Shown: positions 1-6,723 of the stretch, in pieces | How positions within the stretch are numbered: position 1 is the stretch's first letter | How the letters are laid out: every line of letters starts with the position of its first letter | Source of the DNA: Bacteroidota bacterium | Lineage (GTDB): Bacteria > Bacteroidota > Bacteroidia > Bacteroidales > Marinifilaceae | NCBI GenBank assembly: GCA_023400335.1 | Contig: JAEXFF010000148.1 | Location: 1-12,301, forward strand | DNA: 12,301 nucleotides | Direction of reading: 5' to 3' | Made by a program: the position numbers and the translations under genes | Notes under the pieces: model-generated | Seen by the model: the letters and a program-made list of their open reading frames with translations, nothing else | Databases searched by the model: none | What the model was told of the DNA's origin: nothing

Positions 1-13
1 ATTTTCTCTGGTT

Positions 14-562
14 TTAATTCTTTTTAAATGGTAATCCAAATTCTCTCAGAAGAGCAAAACCTTCTTCGTCGGTATTAGCCGAAGTCACAAATGTTATATT
101 CATACCCATAATCTTATGCACGTTATCGAGCACAATTTCCGGAAATATGATCTGCTCTTCGAGTCCTAATGTATAGTTGCCCCTGCCGTCCAGCTTACTG
201 TTAATTCCTTTAAAGTCGCGGATACGTGGTAAAGCTGAAGTAATCAGCCTCTCCAGGAATTCGTACATACGTTCTTTACGCAATGTAACCCGTACGCCGA
301 TCGGCATGCCTTTACGCAATTTAAAGTTAGATACGTCTTTTACGGATTTTGTTGTAACAGGCTTCTGACCTGTAATGGCCGCAATTTCGTTCACTGAAAA
401 TTCAAGAATTTTTTTATCCTGAATAGAGGAACCTACTCCCTGATTGATTACTATCTTCTCCAACCGGGGTGCCTGCATAACTGACTTGTATCCGAACTCT
501 TTCATTAAGGTCGGTACAATTTCTTCGTTATACTTTGTTTTTAAATTTGGTACGTATTTCAT
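14..562 (-). CDS. rplE: 50S ribosomal protein L5 (uL5)
   Basis: L5 binds 5S rRNA in the central protuberance of the 50S subunit and contacts the P-site tRNA. The 182-residue product shows the family signatures in order: KIVINQGVG (about 36-44), [11 protein letters not shown] (79-89), DGRGNYTLG (125-133) and the C-terminal [11 protein letters not shown] segment (158-168). Length is normal for the family. I chose the ATG at 562-560. The frame stays open to a GTG at 589, but the nine extra residues do not look like L5 and that GTG lies inside a predicted hairpin. The gene follows rplX after an unusually long 160-bp spacer that holds its own candidate promoter. The stop codon is 13 bases from the window edge, where rpsN would be expected next. 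Confidence 0.96.
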   Translation of the reverse strand: MKYVPNLKTKYNEEIVPTLMKEFGYKSVMQAPRLEKIVINQGVGSSIQDKKILEFSVNEIAAITGQKPVTTKSVKDVSNFKLRKGMPIGVRVTLRKERMYEFLERLITSALPRIRDFKGINSKLDGRGNYTLGLEEQIIFPEIVLDNVHKIMGMNITFVTSANTDEEGFALLREFGLPFKKN

Positions 563-579
563 CGTTATTTTATTAATTG

Positions 580-594
580 GCTGTATCACACAGC
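580..594 (-). other. Small hairpin in the putative rplE 5' leader
   Basis: Arms GCTGT (580-584) and ACAGC (590-594) enclose five bases. The hairpin lies between the candidate internal promoter (612-643) and the rplE start codon (562). In E. coli the translational repressor S8 binds the spc mRNA around the rplX-rplE junction, so a structured leader here is suggestive. The stem is short, and no S8 recognition core could be confirmed by eye. Confidence 0.35.
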
Positions 595-611
595 ATAAAT
601 ATTTGCGGCGG

Positions 612-643
612 CAAAGCTACAAATTTAATTCAAAAGTTGCAAA
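612..643 (-). promoter_or_regulatory. Candidate internal promoter for rplE and downstream genes
   Basis: On the minus strand the sequence TAGCTTTG (619-612), followed by C, matches the Bacteroidota -7 element TAnnTTTG exactly. A TTTG at 643-640 lies 20 bases upstream, as the -33 element should. The spacing and both motifs match the promoter upstream of rpsL in this window. Transcription would start near 604-608 and give a leader of about 45 nt before the rplE ATG. The motif match is direct; promoter activity is inferred. Confidence 0.65.
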
Positions 644-685
644 CCGTACATAAACAAGTTACAAGTTCTCCAGTAACTTGCAACT
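635..685. repeat. Nested inverted and tandem repeats in the rplX-rplE spacer
   Basis: Two perfect 8-bp inverted repeats are present. CAAGTTAC (655-662) pairs with GTAACTTG (673-680) across a 10-base loop, and AGTTGCAA (635-642) pairs with TTGCAACT (678-685). ACAAGTT is also repeated in tandem at 654-667. The right arms of the two inverted repeats share 678-680, so in RNA the two full pairings compete with each other. The left arm of the outer one overlaps the -33 element of the rplE promoter. No U tract follows, so this is not a classical terminator. Confidence 0.6.
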
Positions 686-722
686 CGTTATTTCCGGTTA
701 TGATACAACTGTAACGTTTTTT

Positions 723-1046
723 TTACTTCAAGATTTCCCCTGATTTCTTTGCATATCTGACTAACTGCCCTTTGTCGTTCAGCTTACGGCCGATACGGGT
801 AGGCTTACTGGTAGACGGATCTACCACATTCAGATTAGAAATATGAATCGGAGCTTCTTTTTTAATAATTCCTCCCTGCGGATTTTTCGCATTGGGTTTG
901 GTATGTTTGCTTACCATGTTGATGCCTTCCACGATAGCTCGTTCCTGTTCGGGAAACATTTCCAGGACCTTGCCCTGTTTGCCCTTATCGACTCCGGCAT
1001 TCACGTAAACTAAATCACCTTTCTTTATATGAAACTTTCTGTTCAT
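723..1046 (-). CDS. rplX: 50S ribosomal protein L24 (uL24)
   Basis: L24 is an assembly-initiating 50S protein that binds the 5' domain of 23S rRNA and sits near the exit of the peptide tunnel. The 107-residue product opens with [23 protein letters not shown], the KOW motif of the family, followed by the conserved [12 protein letters not shown] and [15 protein letters not shown] segments. Length is typical. It starts at an ATG 84 bp downstream of rplN. That spacer holds only a weak 5-bp inverted repeat (CGGTT/AACCG, 1063-1080) and an A-rich stretch before the start. The gene is followed by the 160-bp spacer that holds the repeats and candidate promoter of rplE. Confidence 0.97.
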   Translation of the reverse strand: MNRKFHIKKGDLVYVNAGVDKGKQGKVLEMFPEQERAIVEGINMVSKHTKPNAKNPQGGIIKKEAPIHISNLNVVDPSTSKPTRIGRKLNDKGQLVRYAKKSGEILK

Positions 1047-1130
1047 CGCATTTTTTTATTTACGGTTTAGCTTCGAACCGGTTGTTCTATAAAACATTCT
1101 TCCGGGTACCGAATCCTAAATCTAAAATTA

Positions 1131-1496
1131 TTAAAGTACTTCGGGAGCCAACGAAACAATTTTCGTGTAACCTTCACGAACTTCACGGGCAACCGGTCCG
1201 AAAATACGGGTTCCTCTCATTTCACCCGCATTATTCAACAACACACAAGCGTTGTCGTCAAACCGGATATAAGAACCATCGGGACGCCGATATTCTTTAG
1301 AGGTGCGAACAACTACAGCCTTACTAACCGTTCCTTTTTTCAATTCACCGCCAGGTAAGGCGCTTTTTACAGATACAACGATCTTGTCGCCCACACGTGC
1401 ATATCTTTTCCGGGTTCCTCCCAGAACGCGGATACACAGTACTTCTTTGGCACCGCTGTTATCTGCTACTGTTAATCTGGTTTCCTGTTGTATCAT
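1131..1496 (-). CDS. rplN: 50S ribosomal protein L14 (uL14)
   Basis: L14 binds 23S rRNA at the subunit interface, where it forms bridges with 16S rRNA and pairs with L19. It is also the site bound by the silencing factor RsfS. The 121-residue product is nearly collinear with the family: [19 protein letters not shown] at the N-terminus, [13 protein letters not shown] in the middle and [13 protein letters not shown] near the C-terminus. The start ATG lies two bases after the rpsQ stop codon, so the two genes are probably translationally coupled. In E. coli rplN opens the spc operon. Here only two bases separate it from the S10 block, so the two operons read as one unit. Confidence 0.97.
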   Translation of the reverse strand: MIQQETRLTVADNSGAKEVLCIRVLGGTRKRYARVGDKIVVSVKSALPGGELKKGTVSKAVVVRTSKEYRRPDGSYIRFDDNACVLLNNAGEMRGTRIFGPVAREVREGYTKIVSLAPEVL

Positions 1497-1498
1497 GA

Positions 1499-1756
1499 TT
1501 ACTTCGCTCTTTCAATGATTTCCACTAATCTCCATCTCTTCATTTTACTCAAGGGACGGGTTTCCATAATTCTCACTTTATCTCCGACGTTACATTCATT
1601 TTTCTCGTCGTGAGCGGTGAACTTCTTGGTCTTATTCACAAATTTTCCGTAAATCGGATGTTTTTCTTTAAAATGAACGGCAACTGTGATGGACTTTTCC
1701 ATCTTATTGCTTACGACAAGACCGATACGTTCTTTTCTAAGATTTCTTTCTTCCAT
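1499..1756 (-). CDS. rpsQ: 30S ribosomal protein S17 (uS17)
   Basis: S17 is a primary 16S rRNA binder of the 5' domain with an OB-fold. The 85-residue product carries [19 protein letters not shown] (about 7-25), [19 protein letters not shown] (34-52) and [23 protein letters not shown] near the C-terminus, all typical of bacterial S17. Its length is normal. It lies four bases after rpmC and two bases before rplN, in the standard L29-S17-L14 order, and no separate promoter is visible. Confidence 0.97.
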   Translation of the reverse strand: MEERNLRKERIGLVVSNKMEKSITVAVHFKEKHPIYGKFVNKTKKFTAHDEKNECNVGDKVRIMETRPLSKMKRWRLVEIIERAK

Positions 1757-1760
1757 TACT

Positions 1761-1961
1761 TTACTTCTTTACCGTTAATTCTCTCTTACGCAACTCTGTC
1801 AACATACGAGCGATATCTTTTCTCTTGGCACGGATTTGCATCGTATTCTCCAGAGGAGTGATCGTATGGTTCATCTTCATCTTATTCAGAGCAGCTTTTT
1901 CTGCCATTACTCTTTCTTTAAGATCGTCTGTGGTCATTTCTATTATTTCTGAATTCTTCAT
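1761..1961 (-). CDS. rpmC: 50S ribosomal protein L29 (uL29)
   Basis: L29 is a small helical-hairpin protein beside L23 at the peptide tunnel exit, where trigger factor and SRP dock. The 66-residue product is highly charged and alpha-helical in character. It shows the family pattern: an N-terminal [18 protein letters not shown] helix, then [19 protein letters not shown] near the C-terminus. The identification rests on length, this C-terminal motif and its place between rplP and rpsQ. It starts 44 bp after the rplP stop, behind a hairpin at 2004-2020. Confidence 0.94.
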   Translation of the reverse strand: MKNSEIIEMTTDDLKERVMAEKAALNKMKMNHTITPLENTMQIRAKRKDIARMLTELRKRELTVKK

Positions 1962-2003
1962 CTTGCTGTCAAATTAATTTAGTTCTACAATTAACAGTCT
2001 GAC

Positions 2004-2020
2004 GACTATTCTGAATAGTC
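2004..2020 (-). other. Stem-loop straddling the rplP stop codon
   Basis: GACTATTC (2004-2011), one central base, then GAATAGTC (2013-2020) form a perfect 8-bp inverted repeat. As RNA it folds into a 7-bp stem with a CAG triloop. The TAG stop codon of rplP (2008-2006) is part of the stem. A second, AT-rich inverted repeat (TTAATT/AATTAA) follows in the spacer before rpmC. No U tract follows, so a terminator is unlikely. A role in mRNA processing or in tuning L16-L29 coupling is a guess. Confidence 0.5.
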
Positions 2021-2425
2021 ACGTCTAACCACAAACTTTGTCGTAATAGGTAATTTCTGGGCTGCAAGACGTAAAGCTTCTTTTGCCACTGCATACGGGA
2101 CACCGTCTGCTTCGAAAAGGATACGGCCCGGAGTTACTGGAGCCACGAATCCTTCCGGATTACCTTTACCTTTACCCATACGTACTTCTGCAGGCTTTTT
2201 GGTAATGGGTTTATCCGGGAATATCCGGATCCATATTTGTCCCTGACGTTGCATATAACGGGTAACAGCTACACGGGCTGCTTCAATCTGGCGTCCTTCG
2301 ATCCACATGGACTCTAACGCCTTTATTCCGAAAGATCCGAATGCCAGTTCATGTCCCCTCTGGGCATTCCCTTTCATTCTTCCCTTTTGACTTCTTCTGT
2401 ATTTAGTCCTTTTTGGCTGTAACAT
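2006..2425 (-). CDS. rplP: 50S ribosomal protein L16 (uL16)
   Basis: L16 is a late-assembling 50S protein that contacts the A-site tRNA elbow and is needed for peptidyl-transfer activity. The 139-residue product begins [19 protein letters not shown] and contains the conserved [26 protein letters not shown] segment, which includes the tRNA-contacting loop and the arginine that YcfD hydroxylates in E. coli. E. coli L16 has 136 residues, so length is normal. The start is six bases after the rpsC stop. The TAG stop lies inside a stem-loop. Confidence 0.97.
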   Translation of the reverse strand: MLQPKRTKYRRSQKGRMKGNAQRGHELAFGSFGIKALESMWIEGRQIEAARVAVTRYMQRQGQIWIRIFPDKPITKKPAEVRMGKGKGNPEGFVAPVTPGRILFEADGVPYAVAKEALRLAAQKLPITTKFVVRRDYSE

Positions 2426-2431
2426 AACTCA

Positions 2432-3160
2432 CTACTTTTTTCTTTTTTTGAAATTCTTCTTACCAGCGGTATTTGTATTAGCAGCATTACGGGTTTCCCG
2501 GGAAGCCAGCACGGAATTCGGCACTAATTCCCGTTTACCGTATACCTCACCTTTACAAATCCATACTTTTATACCCAGCAAACCGTAAGTCGTCAATGCT
2601 TCTGCCTGTGCGTAATCAATGTCTGCACGGAAAGTGTGCAGCGGAATTCTTCCTTCCTTGAAGATTTCGGCACGCGCCATTTCAGCTCCGTTCAAACGAC
2701 CGGATATCAAAACTTTGATTCCTTCAGCTCCCATTCGCATAGTCGACTGAATAGCCATTTTGATAGCTCTACGGTATGCAACACGTCCTTCCAGCTGGCG
2801 AGCGATGTTATTTCCTACGATAACGGCATCCAATTCAGGACGTTTAATTTCGAAGATATTAATTTGTACTTCCTTATCGGTAATTTTCTTAAGCTCTTCT
2901 TTCAACTTATCCACTTCCTGTCCGCCTTTACCGATGATAATTCCCGGACGGGCGGTATTGATAGTGATGGTAATCAGCTTAAGGGTCCTTTCGATAACAA
3001 TCTTTGCGATTCCGGCTTTAGCCAAACGGGCGTTCAGGTATTTTCTGATTTTAAAATCTTCTACCAGTTTATCGCCATATTTTTTGCCGCCGAACCAGTT
3101 AGAATCCCATCCACGGATGATTCCTAATCTATTGCTTATTGGATTAACTTTTTGTCCCAT
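2432..3160 (-). CDS. rpsC: 30S ribosomal protein S3 (uS3)
   Basis: S3 lines the mRNA entry channel of the 30S subunit and contributes, with S4 and S5, to mRNA helicase activity. The 242-residue product has the N-terminal MGQKVNP signature, a type II KH domain with GIIIGKGG (about 73-80), and the C-terminal domain with GVKVWI-like [13 protein letters not shown]. It ends in a lysine-rich tail ([11 protein letters not shown]). Such length is common in Bacteroidota, and I see no truncation. It starts four bases after rplV ends and precedes rplP by six bases, so it is tightly packed in the S10 block. Confidence 0.97.
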   Translation of the reverse strand: MGQKVNPISNRLGIIRGWDSNWFGGKKYGDKLVEDFKIRKYLNARLAKAGIAKIVIERTLKLITITINTARPGIIIGKGGQEVDKLKEELKKITDKEVQINIFEIKRPELDAVIVGNNIARQLEGRVAYRRAIKMAIQSTMRMGAEGIKVLISGRLNGAEMARAEIFKEGRIPLHTFRADIDYAQAEALTTYGLLGIKVWICKGEVYGKRELVPNSVLASRETRNAANTNTAGKKNFKKRKK

Positions 3161-3164
3161 GCGA

Positions 3165-3584
3165 TTATTCTTTTACAACATTTTCAACTGCTGTCTTGCT
3201 ACCCAAGACGATAGTCACGTGATTTGATCTCTTGCGGATCCGGTGAGCTCTTCCCTGGGGGGCTGGTCTCAGCCTTTTCAGAATGCCGGCACCGTCAACG
3301 AAAATTTCCTTGACAAACAAAGAAGCATCTTCGATCCGTTTACCTTCATTCTTGGCACTCCAGTTGGCAATAGCCGAAAGCAAGAGTTTTTCCACTTTAC
3401 GGGCAGCTTCACGAGGACAAAATTTCAGTATATCCAAAGCTCTCTGTACGTCTTTTCCACGTACCAAGTCTGCCACCAATCTCATTTTCTGAGGTGACGA
3501 AGGACAACCACGCAGGACAGCAAAAGCCTTCTCCTTCTTGGCCTCCTTTATCTGATTTGCTCTTAATCTTTTTCTTGCACCCAT
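3165..3584 (-). CDS. rplV: 50S ribosomal protein L22 (uL22)
   Basis: L22 binds 23S rRNA early in assembly. Its beta-hairpin lines the peptide exit tunnel at the constriction, where macrolide-resistance mutations occur in other bacteria. The 139-residue product has the conserved core [23 protein letters not shown] (about 31-53). It also has the hairpin and C-terminal strand [28 protein letters not shown], with no deletion or insertion visible in the tunnel loop. It is longer than E. coli L22 (110 residues) because of N- and C-terminal extensions. It follows rpsS by 35 bp. Confidence 0.97.
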   Translation of the reverse strand: MGARKRLRANQIKEAKKEKAFAVLRGCPSSPQKMRLVADLVRGKDVQRALDILKFCPREAARKVEKLLLSAIANWSAKNEGKRIEDASLFVKEIFVDGAGILKRLRPAPQGRAHRIRKRSNHVTIVLGSKTAVENVVKE

Positions 3585-3619
3585 TTTAATACATCTTCAT
3601 TGGTTCAACTTAATCACGC

Positions 3620-3883
3620 TTATTTCTTATTGGCGTGACCTCTAAAGGTACGTGTCGGTGCAAATTCTCCCAGTTTATGTCCCACCATATTTTCGGTGAT
3701 ATATACCGGAATAAATTTATTACCGTTATGTACAGCTACTGTATGGCCTACAAAATCCGGAGAAATCATAGAGTAGCGAGCCCAGGTTTTAACAACCGAT
3801 TTTTTATTGGACTCATTCATTGCCAACACTCTCTTCTCCAGCTTCACATCTATAAAAGGGCCTTTTTTTAACGAACGACTCAT
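3620..3883 (-). CDS. rpsS: 30S ribosomal protein S19 (uS19)
   Basis: S19 sits in the head of the 30S subunit beside S13 and forms intersubunit bridges near the A-site tRNA. The 87-residue product starts [19 protein letters not shown] and includes the signature [32 protein letters not shown], almost identical to the bacterial consensus. It lies 21 bp after rplB and 35 bp before rplV in the usual L2-S19-L22 order. Confidence 0.97.
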   Translation of the reverse strand: MSRSLKKGPFIDVKLEKRVLAMNESNKKSVVKTWARYSMISPDFVGHTVAVHNGNKFIPVYITENMVGHKLGEFAPTRTFRGHANKK

Positions 3884-3904
3884 AACATTACTATTTATCG
3901 GTTA

Positions 3905-4726
3905 TTATTTCCTTCTTTCTATTATATACTTACTTGAAGCTTTCTTCGGTGCTCTGGTCTTATAACCCTTAGCCAACAAACCTTTACGTGATCTCGGATG
4001 TCCTCCCGAAGCACGGCCTTCACCACCACCCATCGGGTGATCAACCGGGTTCATTACGACACCTCTCACTCTCGGACGACGGCCCAGCCAACGGCTACGA
4101 CCGGCTTTACCGGAACGTTCCAAAGCATGATCGGTATTGGATACCGTACCTACGGTAGCTTTACAGGTTACAAGCACCATACGGATTTCTCCGGAAGGTA
4201 ACTTGATGGAAGCATATTTCCCTTCTCTGGCAACCAATTGCGCATAAGATCCAGCACTACGAGCCATCACAGCTCCCTGTCCCGGTCTTAATTCAATGTT
4301 ATGAATAATTGTACCTAATGGGATTTCAGACAAGAAAAGAGCATTTCCTACTTCAGGAACAATTCCTTTTCCGCTCACCACGGTCTGACCAGCCGTCAAT
4401 CCGATCGGAGCTATAATATAACGCTTTTCTCCATCTGCATATACTAACAAAGCGATGCGGGCAGTTCTGTTCGGGTCATATTCAATAGTCGCTACTTTTG
4501 CAGGAATATTATCTTTGTCCCGTTTGAAATCCACAACTCTGTATCTTCGTTTATGACCTCCACCTATATATCTCATTGTCATTTTTCCGGCATTATTACG
4601 GCCACCGGATTTTTTTACAGGTCTTAACAATGATTTCTCAGGTCTATCTGTAGTCACCTGTTCAAAGGTATTTACTACCTTATGTCTTTGACCAGGAGTT
4701 ACAGGATTTAATTTTCTTACAGCCAT
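3905..4726 (-). CDS. rplB: 50S ribosomal protein L2 (uL2)
   Basis: L2 is a primary 23S rRNA binder that is needed for subunit association and lies close to the peptidyl-transferase centre. The 273-residue product matches the E. coli length. It has the N-terminal RNA-binding OB-fold region ([16 protein letters not shown]) and the C-terminal signature [21 protein letters not shown]. The first histidine of DHPxGGGEG, the residue implicated in catalysis in E. coli, is kept. The second is methionine, which I recall as usual in Bacteroidota. The start lies five bases after rplW ends. Confidence 0.98.
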   Translation of the reverse strand: MAVRKLNPVTPGQRHKVVNTFEQVTTDRPEKSLLRPVKKSGGRNNAGKMTMRYIGGGHKRRYRVVDFKRDKDNIPAKVATIEYDPNRTARIALLVYADGEKRYIIAPIGLTAGQTVVSGKGIVPEVGNALFLSEIPLGTIIHNIELRPGQGAVMARSAGSYAQLVAREGKYASIKLPSGEIRMVLVTCKATVGTVSNTDHALERSGKAGRSRWLGRRPRVRGVVMNPVDHPMGGGEGRASGGHPRSRKGLLAKGYKTRAPKKASSKYIIERRK

Positions 4727-4731
4727 GTTCT

Positions 4732-5022
4732 TTAAATATTGCTAAAAAAATCAATACTATCACCTTCTGCTAAAGTCACAATTGCCTTTTTAAATGAAGC
4801 GGTTCTTCCGGTAATTACACCGGCCTTGGTGTATCTGGATTTCACCGTGCCTTGATAGCGCTGGGTGTTCACAGCCTTTACCGTTACTCCGTACATTTCT
4901 TCAACTGCTTTCTTTATCTCTATCTTATTCGCATCTTTTGCTACGACAAAAGCCACCTTGTGTTCTTTGTCGGTCAGCGCTGACATTTTTTCTGTCAGAA
5001 TGGGCTTCATTATGATTTCCAT
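4732..5022 (-). CDS. rplW: 50S ribosomal protein L23 (uL23)
   Basis: L23 sits at the exit of the peptide tunnel and is the docking site of trigger factor and the signal recognition particle. The 96-residue product opens with [16 protein letters not shown] and has the family segment [23 protein letters not shown] (about 31-53), followed by the conserved G-R-T-x-x-x-K-K-A pattern ([13 protein letters not shown]). The first ATG fits the family start, although a second methionine is at residue 5. The purine-rich GAAGAAGAG directly before the start may help initiation. It is 11 bp from rplD and 5 bp from rplB. Confidence 0.96.
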   Translation of the reverse strand: MEIIMKPILTEKMSALTDKEHKVAFVVAKDANKIEIKKAVEEMYGVTVKAVNTQRYQGTVKSRYTKAGVITGRTASFKKAIVTLAEGDSIDFFSNI

Positions 5023-5033
5023 CTCTTCTTCGA

Positions 5034-5666
5034 TTAGTTAAGATTGAACATTTCATTCAGGCCCTTCACAGAACTTTCAACAAGTACAAGGTTTTTAGCC
5101 TTCATGATGTTGTAAGTTGCCAAGTCGTTGACTCTCTTAATTTCAACATTCTGTAAGTTGCGAGCCGATAACAATATATTCTCATTTACATCACTCAAAA
5201 CCAATAACAGATTTCCTTGGTTCATTTTCAGATTGTTAACCAATTCAACAAACTGTTTTGTTTTCGGTGTTTCAAAGCTGAAATCTTCAACTACCGTCAC
5301 GGCATTTGCACTTGCTTTCACAGCCAAAGCTGATTTACGAGCCAATCTTTTCAGTTTCTTATTTAATTTGAAACGATAATCTCTGGGTACAGGACCGAAT
5401 ACACGACCACCTCCCCTGAACTGAGGATTTTTAATGCTACCAGCACGTGCACCTCCGGTACCTTTTTGCTTTTTCAGCTTTACAGTACTTCCTGACACTT
5501 CATTTCTCTGCTTTGACTTATGAGTACCCTGCCGTTGGTTGGCGAGATACTGTTTTACGTCAAGGTAGATAGCGTGTTCATTAGGCTCTATTCCGAAGAT
5601 AGCGTCATTTAACTCTATCTTCCTGCCTGTTTCTTTTCCGGCAATGTTTAATACACTTAACTCCAT
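5034..5666 (-). CDS. rplD: 50S ribosomal protein L4 (uL4)
   Basis: L4 binds 23S rRNA domain I, and its extended loop reaches the peptide tunnel constriction. In E. coli it also represses its own S10 operon. The 210-residue product has the tunnel-loop signature KQKGTGGARAGSIKNPQFRGGGRVFGP (about 66-92), then a Rossmann-like C-terminal domain (LVLSDVNENILLSARNL). The loop shows no macrolide-resistance type deletion. Its ATG overlaps the rplC TAA by one base (TAATG), a sign of translational coupling. No copy of the E. coli S10 leader fold was recognised upstream of rpsJ. Confidence 0.97.
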   Translation of the reverse strand: MELSVLNIAGKETGRKIELNDAIFGIEPNEHAIYLDVKQYLANQRQGTHKSKQRNEVSGSTVKLKKQKGTGGARAGSIKNPQFRGGGRVFGPVPRDYRFKLNKKLKRLARKSALAVKASANAVTVVEDFSFETPKTKQFVELVNNLKMNQGNLLLVLSDVNENILLSARNLQNVEIKRVNDLATYNIMKAKNLVLVESSVKGLNEMFNLN

Positions 5667-6283
5667 TACTTCTCAATAATTACGTATGAACCTTTAGTTC
5701 CGGGAACAGATCCCTTCACCAACAACAAATTATTTTCAGGAATTACTTTCAAGACCTCTAAGTTTGCTACAGTAACCCTATCGCCACCTGTTCTACCGGC
5801 CATTCTCATACCTTTGAAAACACGTGAAGGGGTGGAGCAAGCTCCAATTGAACCCGGTGCTCTCTGACGGTCGTCCTGACCATGGGTAGCTTCGCCGACA
5901 CCGGCAAAACCATGACGTTTCACAACGCCCTGAAATCCTTTACCTTTAGATGTTCCTACAACATCAACAAAAGGAGTGTCTTCGAACAATGTAACATCGA
6001 TCACATCACCTAACTTGTGTTCGGTCTCAAATCCTGAAAACTCTACGAGCTTCCTTTTCGGAGTTGTGCCTGCCTTTTTAAAGTGTCCACTTAGCGGCTT
6101 CGTTGTGTGTTTTTCTTTTTTGTCTTCAAAACCCAACTGAAGTGCTTCATAACCATCGGTCTCTTTTGTCTTAACCTGGGTTACGATACATGGACCGCAC
6201 TCAATCACAGTGCATGGGATACTTTTCCCCTCAACACTGAATACGGAAGTCATTCCGACTTTTTTTCCAATTAAACCTGGCAT
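5666..6283 (-). CDS. rplC: 50S ribosomal protein L3 (uL3)
   Basis: L3 initiates 50S assembly with L24, and its central loop reaches the peptidyl-transferase centre. The 205-residue product has [15 protein letters not shown] at the N-terminus, [17 protein letters not shown] (about 110-126) and the loop [31 protein letters not shown] (133-163). In E. coli the position after GSIG is Gln150, methylated by PrmB. Here it is Ala148, so that modification cannot occur. This looks like the phylum-typical form. It starts 63 bp after rpsJ behind an A-rich stretch, and its stop overlaps the rplD start. Confidence 0.97.
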   Translation of the reverse strand: MPGLIGKKVGMTSVFSVEGKSIPCTVIECGPCIVTQVKTKETDGYEALQLGFEDKKEKHTTKPLSGHFKKAGTTPKRKLVEFSGFETEHKLGDVIDVTLFEDTPFVDVVGTSKGKGFQGVVKRHGFAGVGEATHGQDDRQRAPGSIGACSTPSRVFKGMRMAGRTGGDRVTVANLEVLKVIPENNLLLVKGSVPGTKGSYVIIEK

Positions 6284-6320
6284 TTTTTCTTTTACTTTTT
6301 AATAGGTTTTTTTTCTTTTA

Positions 6321-6347
6321 ATAACGACATAAGGTATTCGCCGTTAT
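6321..6347 (-). other. Stem-loop beginning at the rpsJ stop codon
   Basis: ATAACG (6321-6326) and CGTTAT (6342-6347) are complementary. In RNA the stem can extend inward by two G-U pairs and one C-G pair to nine pairs with a nine-base loop. The last base of the rpsJ TGA stop is in the stem. An A-rich, not U-rich, sequence follows up to rplC, so this is not a terminator. It resembles the stem-loop at the rplP stop in its position. Confidence 0.4.
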
Positions 6348-6652
6348 CACACCTTAATCTCTACTTCAACACCACTCGGTAATTCAAGTTTCATCAGCGC
6401 ATCAATTGTACCTGCAGTCGAACTGTAGATATCAATGAGTCTTTTGAATGTGCATACTAAAAATTGTTCCCGGCTCTTTTTATTCACGAATGTAGAGCGG
6501 TTCACTGTAAAAATCCCTTTGTGTGTCGGAAGCGGAATAGGACCACTTACTACAGCTCCGGTAGCTTTTACCGTTTTAACAATCTTTTCTGCCGATTTGT
6601 CCACCAAGTTGTGATCGTAAGATTTCAACTTAATTCTGATTTTTTGGCTCAT
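6347..6652 (-). CDS. rpsJ: 30S ribosomal protein S10 (uS10)
   Basis: S10 is a 30S head protein. In E. coli it also acts as NusE in transcription antitermination. The 101-residue product begins [25 protein letters not shown] and contains the signature [34 protein letters not shown], which holds the loop that enters the 30S head. I chose the ATG at 6652-6650. The open frame extends to a GTG at 6700, but those 16 residues are not S10-like and fall in a hairpin. It follows fusA directly after a 71-bp spacer with no tuf between them, so str and S10 blocks are joined. A 63-bp spacer separates it from rplC. Confidence 0.96.
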   Translation of the reverse strand: MSQKIRIKLKSYDHNLVDKSAEKIVKTVKATGAVVSGPIPLPTHKGIFTVNRSTFVNKKSREQFLVCTFKRLIDIYSSTAGTIDALMKLELPSGVEVEIKV

Positions 6653-6677
6653 GTTTTTAGTTATGATTATGATTTCA

Positions 6678-6708
6678 AATTTGCGGCAGAAAATTCCCAC
6701 CGCAAATT
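6678..6708 (-). other. Strong stem-loop in the fusA-rpsJ spacer
   Basis: AATTTGCGG (6678-6686) and CCGCAAATT (6700-6708) are perfect 9-bp inverted repeats. In the minus-strand RNA the stem extends inward by U-G, G-U, G-C, G-U and A-U pairs to 14 continuous pairs with a three-base loop. It lies about 15 bases after the fusA stop and about 25 bases before rpsJ. It is followed by an AU-rich mix, not a U tract, so it is not a standard terminator. GAATTTTC is also repeated directly (6723-6716 and 6696-6689). It marks the str/S10 junction and may be a processing or control site. Confidence 0.6.
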
Positions 6709-6723
6709 AACAATCGAAAATTC

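Noticed and set aside
563..589. Upstream GTG start that would add nine residues to L5
   Set aside because: The extra residues do not resemble L5 N-termini, GTG is less favoured, and the ATG at 562 fits the family length.
1826..1840. Sigma-54-like promoter TGGCAC...TTGCA on the plus strand
   Set aside because: The GG-to-GC spacing is 9 rather than the required 10, and it lies antisense inside rpmC with no gene downstream on that strand.
2636..3227. Long plus-strand open frames (163 and 155 codons) opposite rpsC
   Set aside because: They lie antisense to an intact, highly conserved ribosomal gene, have no recognisable domains, and arise from its codon pattern.
3905..4726. Loss of a histidine (HPM instead of HPH) in the GGGEG signature of L2
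   Set aside because: The functionally important first histidine is kept, and methionine at the second position appears to be the usual form in Bacteroidota.
6653..6700. Upstream GTG start that would add 16 residues to S10
   Set aside because: The added residues are hydrophobic and not S10-like, and the sequence forms a hairpin; the ATG at 6652 gives the normal 101-residue protein.
6703..6710. Promoter-like TTAATTTG before rpsJ on the minus strand
   Set aside because: It has one mismatch in the invariant TA of the -7 element and no TTTG at the expected distance upstream; it overlaps the hairpin arm.
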